This document shows, piece after piece, positions 16,914 through 25,148 of a DNA stretch of 64,000 nucleotides. Positions within the stretch are counted from its first letter, which is position 1. Each line of letters begins with the position of its first letter. The position numbers were made by a program, and so were the translations under genes. The notes beneath the pieces were generated by a model that worked only from the letters and a program-made list of their open reading frames with translations, made no database searches and was not told the origin of the DNA. Source of the DNA: Lysobacter soli. Its GTDB lineage: Bacteria; Pseudomonadota; Gammaproteobacteria; Xanthomonadales; Xanthomonadaceae. Location: NCBI RefSeq assembly GCF_003382285.1, contig NZ_QTJR01000002.1, forward strand, positions 248,001-312,000, given 5' to 3'.

Positions 16914-17663
16914 TCACGCGAACGGCGACGGTCCGTAGAAGCGTTCCAGATGCGCCGCGACCTGCGGCATTTCTGCCCGCAATGTCTGCGGATCGCTGAA
17001 GTGGTACTCGGTGACGACGGCGAAGAATTCCTCGGGCGCTTCGGCGGCGTAGCCGTCGATGGCCGTGTCGCGGCCGCGATCCACCTGCTTCGCAAGCTTG
17101 TCGTACGCCGTCTGGAAATCGCGCGCCCACTCCTTCTGCCACGGGCGGGGCAGGGGAGGCGTGCCATCGAGCGCGCCGTCGAGCGCGTCGATCTTGTGCG
17201 CCATCTCATGCGCGGCCACGCAGAAACCGGCATTGGGATCTTCGCAGTCGGCGACGATGTCGGCCCACGAGAGGATCATCGGCCCCGTTTCCCACGCTTC
17301 GCCGATCAGTTCGTCTTCCCACTCGTGCAGCACGCCGGCCGCATCGACGTGCGTGCGGTTCACGCGGAACGCGTCGGGATAGACGATCAGCTGCGACCAG
17401 CCGCGCAGGCCTTCGGCGCCGAATTCCAGCAGCGGCAGGCAGCACAGTGCGGCCAGGCTCACGCGCTGTTCGTCGTCCAGCGTGAGTTCGCCGATGGGCG
17501 TGATCGTCTTCTCGTGCAGGAAGCGAACGGCGAGTTGGCGCAGGCGTGCGTCGCGGGACGTATCGAGCGCGCGCAGCCACGGCACGCGCACGTGCGCGGC
17601 GTGCCACAACTCGTCGGGAATGGGCGCGGGCGAAAGCCGCAGGCGCCGGAAGAAGCTCAGCAA
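16914..17663 (-). CDS. mtfA: MtfA-like zinc metallopeptidase (M90)
   Basis: The 249-residue cytosolic protein has the zinc motif HEMAH followed by KIDALDG and a downstream Glu-containing segment (EEFFAVVTEYHF), as in MtfA, the Mlc titration factor with aminopeptidase activity. The in-frame upstream codon is a stop, and the first possible initiator is TTG at 17663 (LSFFRRLRL onward), which fits the family N-terminus. It ends 13 nt from the convergent phoQ gene. Confidence 0.88.
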   Translation of the reverse strand: MLSFFRRLRLSPAPIPDELWHAAHVRVPWLRALDTSRDARLRQLAVRFLHEKTITPIGELTLDDEQRVSLAALCCLPLLEFGAEGLRGWSQLIVYPDAFRVNRTHVDAAGVLHEWEDELIGEAWETGPMILSWADIVADCEDPNAGFCVAAHEMAHKIDALDGALDGTPPLPRPWQKEWARDFQTAYDKLAKQVDRGRDTAIDGYAAEAPEEFFAVVTEYHFSDPQTLRAEMPQVAAHLERFYGPSPFA

Positions 17664-17684
17664 ATCACCACGCCCGCGAACGGA

Positions 17685-17951
17685 TCAGCGGAACATGCCC
17701 GGCAGGAAGCTGTGCCAGCGCGGCGACTGCATGCGGCCGGCGCTGCCGGCGGCATCGCTGTGGACGCTCGGGCGGGCCGGCTTGACGTCACGAACGGGGG
17801 CGGTCGCGCGCGGGGTCGCACGTGCGCTGTCGCGTGCGATCGAGGACGCTTCCGGGCAGCTGCCGCTGTTCGCGGAGCTGAGCTTGATCTCGCGCGCAGC
17901 CACGGTCGAGCTGGCGACCACGATCAGCAGGCACAGGCAGATCCGGAGCAT
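17685..17951 (-). CDS. Small secreted hypothetical protein
   Basis: The 88-residue protein has a clear signal peptide (MLRICLCLLIVVASSTVAAR) and a short Ser/Ala/Arg/Pro-rich mature part. GAGG lies 8 nt ahead of this start, so a longer in-frame ATG at 18044 was rejected. No family is recognised. It may be co-transcribed with mtfA, 21 nt downstream. Confidence 0.6.
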   Translation of the reverse strand: MLRICLCLLIVVASSTVAAREIKLSSANSGSCPEASSIARDSARATPRATAPVRDVKPARPSVHSDAAGSAGRMQSPRWHSFLPGMFR

Positions 17952-18366
17952 GGCGGAATCCTCGGACGGACCCGGGGTAGACCCCGGGTAATGCTGGACT
18001 ATAGCGCGAAAAAAGGGCGTCGACCGGGCGGGCGGATGGTGCATGGCAACAACTCTCCGTGTTCAGGCGGGTGCCGCCGGTGCCGGCGGTGTCGTCGATC
18101 CGGACGACGCCTTTCCGACGCCATCATCTCCTATCGATGCGCCCGTGGCGCAAAGCGTTGCAACGCTTCATCGCGCCCGGCCATCGTCCCGCCGAATCGC
18201 CGCCCGTGGTGTCCCCGGACCGGCATTCCAACCCGCCTTCGGCATGCCAGAACGCCGTTCGTCGGCCGGGACCCGCTCCCGCATAATCCCCGCCCATGAC
18301 GCCCGCCCGCCCCGACTTCGCCGCCCATTCCTGCGCCGGCCCGACCGCGATCCGGCCGGCCCGCTG
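17952..18366. other. Intergenic region, no gene seen
   Basis: These 415 bp separate the small secreted protein gene from birA. Long open frames cross it on both strands, but they look like GC-rich shadows with no signal peptide, ribosome site or recognisable motif. It presumably holds the divergent promoters. Confidence 0.5.
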
Positions 18367-19356
18367 ATGGACGACCGTCACCTGCTCCAGCGGCTGATCG
18401 CCGGCCCGGTGTCGGGCGACGCCTTGGCGCGCGACGCCGGGCAGACCCGCGCCGCCGTGTGGAAGCGCATCGAGGCCCTGCGCGAGGCAGGCGTGCCGAT
18501 CGAAGCGCGGGCGGGGCGCGGATACGCGCTTGCGACCCCCATGGACCTGCTCGACGCCGAAGCGATCCGCGCCGGGTTGCCCTCCGCGGTGCAGGGATCG
18601 CTGGCCTCGCTTGAGACCGCGTGGTCCATCGATTCGACCAATACGGAACTGCTCCGCCGGGCGTCGCCCGAGCGTGGCGCGCAGGTGCTGCTGGCCGAGC
18701 GCCAGACCGGCGGCCGCGGCCGTCGTGGGCGCCAGTGGGCGTCGCCGCTGGCCGCGCACCTGTACCTGTCGGTATCGCGCCAGTTCGGCGGGGGGCTCGC
18801 GAGGCTGGGCGGGCTGAGCCTGGTCGCCGGGGTCGCTGCGGCGGAGGCGCTGCGTTCCGAGGGATTCGCCGTGCAACTGAAGTGGCCGAACGACCTCGTC
18901 GTGCCCGCCGCGGACGGCACGCTGCGCAAGCTGGGCGGCATCCTCGTCGAGGGCGGCGGCGAACACGCCGGGCCCGTGCGCGCGGTGATCGGCATGGGCA
19001 TCAACGTGCGCATGCCGGCCGCTGTCGCCGCCGGCATCGACCAGCCGTGGAGCGACTTGGCGGGATTGTCCGACGCATTGCCGGATCGGAATCGGGTCGC
19101 CGCGGCCGTGCTCGCCGGGTTGCTGCCGGCACTGGACGAATTCGATGCGGACGGCCTCGCGCCCTTCCGCGAGCGCTACGCCGCGCTCGATGCATTGGCC
19201 GAACGTGCGGTCACCTTGCACACCACGACCGGCGAACTGCACGGCGCCGCCCTCGGCCTCGCCGACGATGGCGCGCTGCGCGTGCGTCTGGACGACGGCG
19301 AAGAACGCAGTTTCCATTCCGGCGAAGTCAGCGTCCGCAGCGGGGCATCGGCATGA
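18367..19356 (+). CDS. birA: Biotin-[acetyl-CoA-carboxylase] ligase / biotin repressor
   Basis: BirA attaches biotin to acetyl-CoA carboxylase and represses biotin genes. The 329-residue protein has an N-terminal winged HTH (about residues 1-60, GDALARDAGQTRAAVWKRIEAL), the catalytic domain with biotin-AMP loop GRGRRGRQW, KWPNDL, and a C-terminal SH3-like cap. The start MDDRHLLQRL was chosen for family length; upstream in-frame sequence is not conserved. Its stop overlaps the coaX start (ATGA). Confidence 0.93.
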   Translation: MDDRHLLQRLIAGPVSGDALARDAGQTRAAVWKRIEALREAGVPIEARAGRGYALATPMDLLDAEAIRAGLPSAVQGSLASLETAWSIDSTNTELLRRASPERGAQVLLAERQTGGRGRRGRQWASPLAAHLYLSVSRQFGGGLARLGGLSLVAGVAAAEALRSEGFAVQLKWPNDLVVPAADGTLRKLGGILVEGGGEHAGPVRAVIGMGINVRMPAAVAAGIDQPWSDLAGLSDALPDRNRVAAAVLAGLLPALDEFDADGLAPFRERYAALDALAERAVTLHTTTGELHGAALGLADDGALRVRLDDGEERSFHSGEVSVRSGASA

Positions 19357-20093
19357 GCGCGTGGTTGTTCGACCTCGGCAACACGCGCCTGAAATGCGCG
19401 CCGCTGCGTGCGGACGGTTCCATCGGCGACGCGATCGCGCTGCCGCATCGCGAAGAGGATGTCGCTGCCGCGATGGCGCAGCACCTGCCCGCGCGCATCG
19501 ACGTCGCCTATCTCGCGAGCGTCGCGCAACCGACGTTGCGCGTGGCGGTGCTCGATGCGCTGGCGTCGCGTTGCGGCAGGATCTCCATTGCACGCACGCA
19601 GCCGCGTTTCGACGAACTGCGCATCGCCTATGCCGATCCGCGAAAGCTCGGCGTCGACCGCTTCCTTGCGCTGCTTGGCACCCGCACGCGCGTCCGCGGG
19701 CCGGCGCTGGTGTGCGGCGTCGGCACGGCGCTGACGATCGACCTGGTCGACGCGGACGGCCTCCATCTCGGCGGTCGCATCGCGCCGTCGCCCACGCTGA
19801 TGCGCGAAGCGCTGCATGCACGCGCGCCGCAGTTGCCGGAGGTGGGCGGCGTTTACGAGTACTTCGCGTCCGATACCGAAGACGCGCTTGCGTCCGGTTG
19901 CGAAGGCGCGGGCGTCGCGCTGATCGAGCACAGCATCGCGGCCGCGACGGCGCGCCTCGGCACCGCGCCGACCGTCCTGTTGCACGGCGGTGGGTCGGAG
20001 GCGCTGGCCCGCCACCTGCCGAACGCGACCGAGGTCGCAACGCTGGTGCTGGAAGGCCTGGCCCGCTGGGCCTGCGTCGAAACGGCCGCTTAG
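19353..20093 (+). CDS. coaX: Type III pantothenate kinase
   Basis: CoaX phosphorylates pantothenate in the first step of coenzyme A synthesis. The 246-residue protein has the ASKHA phosphate-1 motif DLGNTRLK, a GVDRFLALLGTR segment, and the phosphate-2-like ALTIDLVDADG. The ATG overlaps the birA stop by 4 nt, a pairing also seen in relatives. Its length is normal for the type III enzyme. Confidence 0.93.
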   Translation: MSAWLFDLGNTRLKCAPLRADGSIGDAIALPHREEDVAAAMAQHLPARIDVAYLASVAQPTLRVAVLDALASRCGRISIARTQPRFDELRIAYADPRKLGVDRFLALLGTRTRVRGPALVCGVGTALTIDLVDADGLHLGGRIAPSPTLMREALHARAPQLPEVGGVYEYFASDTEDALASGCEGAGVALIEHSIAAATARLGTAPTVLLHGGGSEALARHLPNATEVATLVLEGLARWACVETAA

Positions 20094-20102
20094 AATCGCC
20101 CC

Positions 20103-20837
20103 ATGCTCGCTCGCGCCCTGGTCGTCCTGCTGCTGGTGCTCAATCTCGGTGTCGCCGCGTGGTGGACGCTGCGCGCGCCGCCGGCGGCCGCGCCCGACTT
20201 CGTGCCGCCCGCCGACGTCGCACGGCTGCAACTGGTGAGCGAAACGAAGAAGGCCGCGAACGCACCTGCGCCCGGCGTCGCGCCCATGACCGCTCCGGCC
20301 GCGCCAGCGTTCGCACCGCCTGCCGCGCCTTCGACCCCGGTCGCCAGCGCGGTTCCGGCCAGTGCTGCATCGAACGCGCGCTGCTACAGCATCGGTCCCT
20401 TCGCCAATGGCGCCGCCGCGGCGAACGCGCGCGAGGTGCTGATGGCCGTGGCGACCCGCGTCGTGCCGCGCGAGCAACGCAGCGGCAGCAGCGCACGCGG
20501 CTGGCGCGTGTACCTGCCGCCGATGGCCAGCCTGCCCGAGGCGCAGGCCGCCGCGCAGCGCATCACCGCCGCGGGTTTCAACGATTACTTCATCGTCCGC
20601 CAGGGTGCCGAGGCGAATTCCATCGCACTGGGTCGCTACCGTAACGAGGATTCCGCGCGCCGCCGCGCCGACAGCCTCACCGCCGCCGGTTTCGCCGTGC
20701 GCGCCGAGCCGCTGGGCGAGGGCGGGCCGTCGACGGTGTGGCTGGACCTGATCGCCAAACCCGAGTTCGACCCCGCGCGCGCCGAAGCCGCGGTGCAGGT
20801 GCCGGCCCGCGAACTCGACTGCGCGCGCATCCGCTGA
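20103..20837 (+). CDS. SPOR-domain membrane protein
   Basis: The 244-residue protein has one N-terminal membrane helix (about residues 3-24), a Pro/Ala-rich linker, and SPOR-like repeats. The first spans about 95-165 (RCYSIGPFANGAAAANAREVL) and the second about 165-215. SPOR domains bind denuded peptidoglycan at division septa. A TAGAAT element overlaps the end of coaX, so it may have its own promoter. It follows coaX by 9 nt. Confidence 0.85.
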   Translation: MLARALVVLLLVLNLGVAAWWTLRAPPAAAPDFVPPADVARLQLVSETKKAANAPAPGVAPMTAPAAPAFAPPAAPSTPVASAVPASAASNARCYSIGPFANGAAAANAREVLMAVATRVVPREQRSGSSARGWRVYLPPMASLPEAQAAAQRITAAGFNDYFIVRQGAEANSIALGRYRNEDSARRRADSLTAAGFAVRAEPLGEGGPSTVWLDLIAKPEFDPARAEAAVQVPARELDCARIR

Positions 20838-20887
20838 CGCATCGACACCAACCTGCGCGGCTGCGCAGGCTAGAATGGCCCTTCTTC

Positions 20888-20963
20888 GCCGGCATAGCTC
20901 AGTTGGTAGAGCAACCGCCTTGTAAGCGGTAGGTCGTCAGTTCGATTCTGACTGCCGGCACCA
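20888..20963 (+). tRNA. tRNA-Thr (anticodon TGT)
   Basis: This is a 76-nt cloverleaf with acceptor pairs GCCGGCA/TGCCGGC, D-arm AGCTCAGTTGGTAGAGC, anticodon TGT in the loop CTTGTAA, T-arm loop TTCGATT and an encoded CCA. It reads threonine ACA codons. A -10-like TAGAAT ends about 14 nt ahead. It lies between the SPOR gene and arginase. Confidence 0.97.
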
Positions 20964-20980
20964 GACGAGGACGCCGTTCG

Positions 20981-21904
20981 ATGAGTCGCACCTATCCTCC
21001 CGTTTCGCTGATCGGCGCGCCGACGGACGTTGGCGCAGGCCACCGCGGCTCGCGCATGGGCCCCGAAGCACTGCGCATCGCGGGCCTGGGCGAGGCGCTC
21101 ATCAAGCGCGGCGTGGACGTGATCGATCGCGGCAATCTCGACGGTCCGCGCAATCCCTGGCAGAAGCCCGTCGAAGGCTACCGCCACCTGCCCGAAGTGG
21201 TCGCGTGGAACCGCGCGGTGATGGATGCCGTCAGCACGGAGCTCGACGAAGGCCGCATGCCGATCCTGCTCGGCGGCGATCACTGCCTCGGGCTGGGATC
21301 GATCACCGCCGTCGCGCGCCATTGCCGCACCACCGGCAAGCAGCTGCGCGTGCTGTGGCTGGACGCGCATGCCGACTTCAACACGCACCAGGTCACGCCG
21401 TCGGGCAACGTGCACGGCATGCCCGTGGCCTGCCTGTGCGGTCTGGGTCCGGATGCGTTGACCAAACTCGGCGGCGAAGCCCCGGCGGTGCGGCCGGACG
21501 AAATCCGCCAGATCGGCATCCGTTCGGTCGACGAGGGCGAAAAGCGCCTCGTGCAGGAGTACGGACTGGACGTGTACGACATGCGCTACATCGACGAGAT
21601 CGGCATGAAGCGCGTGATGGAAGAAGCGCTGGAAGGCGTGGACGACAACACGCACCTGCATGTCAGTTTCGACGTGGATTTCCTCGACCCCAGCATCGCG
21701 CCGGGCGTGGGCACCACGGTGCCGGGCGGGCCGAACTACCGCGAGGCGCAGCTGGTGATGGAGATGATCGCCGACACCGGCCGCATGGCCTCGCTGGACA
21801 TCGTCGAACTCAATCCGATCATCGACAAGCGCAACCGCACCGCGCGGCTGGCGGTGGACCTGGTGGAAAGCCTGTTCGGCAAGTCCACGCTGATGCGCGA
21901 CTGA
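20981..21904 (+). CDS. rocF: Arginase
   Basis: Arginase hydrolyses L-arginine to ornithine and urea using a dinuclear manganese centre. The 307-residue protein has the ureohydrolase metal motifs GGDHCLG, DAHADFN and SFDVDFLDP, the arginine-recognition segment near GNVHGMPVA, and a C-terminal EL-PIID. It belongs to the arginase branch by length and the NVHGMP motif. It starts 17 nt after the tRNA gene and is probably monocistronic. With the CtlX-like hydrolase it suggests active arginine or citrulline turnover. Confidence 0.94.
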   Translation: MSRTYPPVSLIGAPTDVGAGHRGSRMGPEALRIAGLGEALIKRGVDVIDRGNLDGPRNPWQKPVEGYRHLPEVVAWNRAVMDAVSTELDEGRMPILLGGDHCLGLGSITAVARHCRTTGKQLRVLWLDAHADFNTHQVTPSGNVHGMPVACLCGLGPDALTKLGGEAPAVRPDEIRQIGIRSVDEGEKRLVQEYGLDVYDMRYIDEIGMKRVMEEALEGVDDNTHLHVSFDVDFLDPSIAPGVGTTVPGGPNYREAQLVMEMIADTGRMASLDIVELNPIIDKRNRTARLAVDLVESLFGKSTLMRD

Positions 21905-22007
21905 ACCGTCGGCACGCCCGCCGCAGGACCGGCCCGGCCGGCAGGTGCGGCGCCCGCGCGGGCATGCGATCCTTCGGCCCCAATCGATCACGTCTCCCGG
22001 AGAGACC

Positions 22008-22142
22008 ATGAAGCGCTCCATCGCCACGCTGCTGCTCGTCGCCCTGTCGCTCGTCCTGCTCAACGGCTGCAACACCATGGAAGGCCTGGGCAAGGATGTC
22101 GAAAAGCTCGGCCAGAAGATCGACCAGAAGGCGAGCAACTGA
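22008..22142 (+). CDS. Entericidin-like lipoprotein 1
   Basis: The 44-residue protein has a lipoprotein signal (lipobox LNGC) and a short amphipathic helix (NTMEGLGKDVEKLGQKI). This is the entericidin A/B family pattern: small membrane lipoproteins with bacteriolytic or antidote roles in E. coli. A GGAGAG site precedes the ATG, and a strong terminator follows. It is the first of three tandem paralogues. Confidence 0.88.
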   Translation: MKRSIATLLLVALSLVLLNGCNTMEGLGKDVEKLGQKIDQKASN

Positions 22143-22178
22143 TCGGCGCATCGCGGCGCCCGACATCATGATCGCGAC

Positions 22179-22209
22179 AAAGGCCGGCACCCGCCGGCCT
22201 TTGTTTTTC
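22179..22209 (+). terminator. Terminator after entericidin-like gene 1
   Basis: A perfect 10-bp stem (AAAGGCCGGC) with a 4-nt loop is followed by a T-rich run. Confidence 0.93.
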
Positions 22210-22325
22210 AGGGCGGTCATCGCCCGTTGGGGTGGCATCCACCCCGCTTTCACGGCACCTCGCGTCAGATGCACGCGCACGCTCCAAGCGTGACCATGCA
22301 GTCCCAACGAATCGAGGTGAATCCC

Positions 22326-22457
22326 ATGAAGCGTCTGATGGCCCTTTTGCTGCTCGCCCTGTTCTCCGTCGGCACGCTGACCGCGTGCAACACCGTTGCC
22401 GGTGCCGGCAAGGATGTGCAGAAGGCGGGCGAGAAGGTCGAAGACGCGGCGAAGTAA
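22326..22457 (+). CDS. Entericidin-like lipoprotein 2
   Basis: The 43-residue protein MKRLMALLLLALFSV... has lipobox LTAC and the family helix NTVAGAGKDVQKAGEKVED. It is closely related to the third copy, sharing MKRLMALLLLA and CNTVAGAGKD. Its upstream region (about 22235-22280) resembles that of copy 3, so the promoter was duplicated with the gene. It has its own terminator. Confidence 0.88.
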   Translation: MKRLMALLLLALFSVGTLTACNTVAGAGKDVQKAGEKVEDAAK

Positions 22458-22481
22458 TCGCCGCGCTCGCACCGAACGCAG

Positions 22482-22513
22482 GAAAGGCCGGGCATCGCCC
22501 GGCCTTTCTTTTT
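22482..22513 (+). terminator. Terminator after entericidin-like gene 2
   Basis: A perfect 12-bp stem (GAAAGGCCGGGC) with a 3-nt loop is followed by T's. Confidence 0.93.
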
Positions 22514-22648
22514 GCGAAACGCGAAGCCGTCAGTCTGGCCGAGCGCTGAATGCACGCTGCAGAATCCACTTCGCTTTCACGGTGGCGCGCGTCAGATGGA
22601 TTCACCGCACGGAACCACGTGCCTGGTTCACGAGTCGAGGAGACTTTC

Positions 22649-22801
22649 ATGAAGCGTTTGATGGCTCTGCTGCTGCTGGCGATGTTCTCGATGAGCTTCC
22701 TGAGCGCCTGCAACACCGTCGCTGGCGCCGGCAAGGACATTCAAGGCGCGGGCGAAAAAGTTGAAGACACGGCGAAGGATTGCAAGGACGGCAAGTGCTG
22801 A
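22649..22801 (+). CDS. Entericidin-like lipoprotein 3
   Basis: This 50-residue copy has lipobox LSAC and the CNTVAGAGKDIQGAGEKVED helix, plus an extra C-terminal tail (KDCKDGKC) with two cysteines that the other copies lack. A GAGGAG site lies upstream. Its promoter-proximal sequence (22562-22610) matches that ahead of copy 2. Confidence 0.88.
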   Translation: MKRLMALLLLAMFSMSFLSACNTVAGAGKDIQGAGEKVEDTAKDCKDGKC

Positions 22802-22833
22802 TCCGCACGCATTCGATCGAGGGTGGTGGGCGA

Positions 22834-22863
22834 GGGGCCGGAGCGATCCGGCCCCTTGTTTTT
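22834..22863 (+). terminator. Terminator after entericidin-like gene 3
   Basis: A perfect 9-bp stem (GGGGCCGGA) with a GCGA loop is followed by a T-run. Confidence 0.92.
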
Positions 22864-23011
22864 CAGCGTTGTGGACGTCGCGGTTTGCGCGCGTTCACCG
22901 ATATCAAACCCTCTCTAACGCAACGACGACTTCCTGCGAATGAGCTCGCTGCGATCCTGTGCGTGCGGTGCGATGACGCACCCGCCTCCCACGACAAGAG
23001 GAATGCAACGG

Positions 23012-23212
23012 ATGAACAAAGACATCATCGCCGGCAAGTGGACCCAGCTGAAGGGCAAGGCGCAGGCGCGCTGGGGTGATCTCACCGACGACGACTTCGA
23101 CGTCGCCGAAGGCAACGCCGAATACCTCGCCGGCAAGCTGCAGGAGCGCTATGGCTGGGAACGCGATCGCGCCCAGCAGGAAGTCCGCGACTTCGAGAAG
23201 TCGCTGAACTGA
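23012..23212 (+). CDS. CsbD-family stress protein
   Basis: The 66-residue hydrophilic, helical protein carries the CsbD signature ([20 protein letters not shown] then [17 protein letters not shown]). CsbD-like proteins are abundant general-stress proteins of unknown mechanism. It is monocistronic, with its own terminator-like hairpin downstream, and follows the stress-type entericidin cluster. Confidence 0.93.
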   Translation: MNKDIIAGKWTQLKGKAQARWGDLTDDDFDVAEGNAEYLAGKLQERYGWERDRAQQEVRDFEKSLN

Positions 23213-23287
23213 TGCAGTGAACGCGGCGCGCGCGCCGGCACCGGGGCGACCAACGCCACCGGCGCGCGCAACCGAAAAGCGATATCG

Positions 23288-23317
23288 GAAAGGCGGTCGC
23301 GAGAGCGGCCGCCTTTC
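23288..23317 (+). terminator. Hairpin after csbD-like gene
   Basis: Nine-bp arms GAAAGGCGG/CCGCCTTTC are separated by 12 nt, with a short T-containing tail. It is likely a terminator. Confidence 0.7.
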
Positions 23318-23392
23318 TCTTGCCTGACCGGGCGACGGGCCGTGCGCGACAGCGGCCCTGGGCGTCGCGCGGGGCACGGGCTGGCCCGCCCG

Positions 23393-23406
23393 GCAGGTAC
23401 ACTGTC
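23393..23406 (+). promoter_or_regulatory. Candidate -10 region of trpS
   Basis: GCAGGTACACTGTC contains TACACT as a -10-like hexamer 30 bp before the ATG. The same 14 bases recur at 49861-49874 ahead of the J-domain gene, which supports a promoter role. No clear -35 is seen. Confidence 0.45.
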
Positions 23407-23432
23407 AAGCCGTTTCCCGCAGTCAGCGTTCC

Positions 23433-24749
23433 ATGAGCCCCACGCGCGTCCTCACCGGCATCACCACTTCGGGCACCCCGCACTTGGGCAATTACGTCGG
23501 GGCGATCCGCCCCGCCGTCGCCGCCAGCCGCGCGCCCGACGTGGAGAGCTTCTACTTCCTGGCCGACTACCACGCCCTGATCAAGGTGCAGGACCCGGCG
23601 CGCGTGCAGCGTTCGACCCTGGAAATCGCCGCGACCTGGCTCGCCTGCGGGCTGGAGCCGGACAAGGTGTGGTTCTACCGCCAGAGCGACGTGCCGGAGG
23701 TCCAGGAGTTGACGTGGTTCCTGACCTGCGTCGCCGGCAAGGGCCTGCTCAATCGCGCGCACGCCTACAAGGCCGCGGTGGACAAGAACCGCGAGGCGGG
23801 CGAGGACGATGACGCCGGCGTCAGCGCCGGTCTTTTCATGTACCCGGTGCTGATGGCCGCCGACATCCTGCTGTTCAACGCCAACCAGGTGCCAGTCGGT
23901 CGCGACCAGATCCAGCACATCGAGATGGCGCGCGATTTCGGCCAGCGCTTCAACCACCTCTACGGCGACCACTTCGTGATGCCCGAGGCGGTGATCGACG
24001 AGAACGTGGCGACGCTGCCCGGCCTCGACGGCCGCAAGATGAGCAAGAGCTACGACAACACGATCCCGCTCTTCGCTCCGCGCGAGACGCTGAAGAAGCT
24101 GATCTACTCGATCGTCACCGATTCGCGCGCGCCGGGCGAGGCGAAGGACGCGGACAACTCCAACGTCTTCCAGCTGTACCAGGCGTTCGCGTCGAACGAG
24201 GAAACCGCCGCGATGCGCCGTGCGTTCGCCGACGGGATCGCGTGGGGCGAGGCGAAGCAGGCGCTGTTCGAGCGCATCGACCGCGAGATTTCGCCGCTGC
24301 GCGAGAAGTACGACGCGCTGATCGCACAGCCGGCCCACATCGAAGCCATCCTGCGCGACGGCGCACAGCGCCTCCGCACGCGTTACGCGCGGCCCACGCT
24401 GGACACGCTGCGCAGCGCGGTCGGCCTTCGCGACCTCTCCCAGGCGCAGGTCGATGGAAAGGCAAAGATCACGAAGGCGACGGCGCCGGCGTTCAAGCAG
24501 TACCGCGAAGCCGACGGCCGCTTCTACTTCAAGTTCGTCGATGGCGACCGCCTGCTGGCGCAGAGCCGCGCCTTCGATTCCGCGCGCGACGCGGGCACGC
24601 TGATTGCGGGCCTCAAGTCCGGTGCGAGCGGCGTGGATGCGCTGTTCGAAGCGTCGACATCCGCCGACGGCGTCACGCAGGACGACGTGCGCGACGCGCT
24701 CGCCGCCGTGGTCGAGGCCGAGCAGGAAAAGAGCGCGCAGAAGGCATGA
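23433..24749 (+). CDS. trpS: Tryptophan--tRNA ligase
   Basis: TrpRS charges tRNA-Trp. The 438-residue protein has the class I signature in its Trp form (SGTPHLGNYVGA) and the KMSKS loop (GRKMSKSYDN). It is about 100 residues longer than the E. coli type (about 334), with a C-terminal extension from about residue 345 (KITKATAPAFKQYREADGRF onward) of unclear role; long versions occur in relatives. Its stop overlaps the next membrane gene. Confidence 0.95.
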   Translation: MSPTRVLTGITTSGTPHLGNYVGAIRPAVAASRAPDVESFYFLADYHALIKVQDPARVQRSTLEIAATWLACGLEPDKVWFYRQSDVPEVQELTWFLTCVAGKGLLNRAHAYKAAVDKNREAGEDDDAGVSAGLFMYPVLMAADILLFNANQVPVGRDQIQHIEMARDFGQRFNHLYGDHFVMPEAVIDENVATLPGLDGRKMSKSYDNTIPLFAPRETLKKLIYSIVTDSRAPGEAKDADNSNVFQLYQAFASNEETAAMRRAFADGIAWGEAKQALFERIDREISPLREKYDALIAQPAHIEAILRDGAQRLRTRYARPTLDTLRSAVGLRDLSQAQVDGKAKITKATAPAFKQYREADGRFYFKFVDGDRLLAQSRAFDSARDAGTLIAGLKSGASGVDALFEASTSADGVTQDDVRDALAAVVEAEQEKSAQKA

Positions 24750-25057
24750 ATCCGTTCGTCGAGCTCAACCTCGCGCTGATCCTGTTCCTGCCGTGGTTCG
24801 CGATCCTCGGAACGCTGTACTGGATGTTCCCGCGGCAGCCGCGGACGGCGCATCGCAAGCTCTTCGACGGCGTCGCGCTGCTGCTGGCATTCACCGCATT
24901 CCTGCTGAGCCTGTACTGGTCGCATGCGAATGCCGATCCGGTGTACGGGAAGATGTGGCAGCAGATCCTCGCGACCGCTGTCGGATACGGTGTCTTCCTG
25001 GCGGTGCTGACGGTGGCGTTCTTCGTGCGCCGTCGCTGGCTGCGTCGCACGCGCTGA
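24746..25057 (+). CDS. Hypothetical membrane protein (paralogue of 2965-3303)
   Basis: The 103-residue protein has about three membrane helices and the motifs LALILFLPWFAIL, YWMFPRQPR and KMWQQILATAVGYG. It aligns along its length with the protein at 2965-3303. The ATG overlaps the trpS stop (ATGA), so it is translated with trpS. No function is known. Confidence 0.72.
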   Translation: MNPFVELNLALILFLPWFAILGTLYWMFPRQPRTAHRKLFDGVALLLAFTAFLLSLYWSHANADPVYGKMWQQILATAVGYGVFLAVLTVAFFVRRRWLRRTR

Positions 25058-25148
25058 GCTAAGCGGCGCGGCGTTCCGACCAAAGCCGCATCGTCGCGTC
25101 ACGTCGCGCGCCCTAGACTGCGGGGACGCCCACGAGGAGCCGCACGGC

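Noticed and set aside
23213-23287. GC-rich dyad downstream of the CsbD gene as a regulatory RNA
   Set aside because: CGCGCGCGCC-type alternating sequence pairs easily by composition, and no promoter or conserved fold can be shown.
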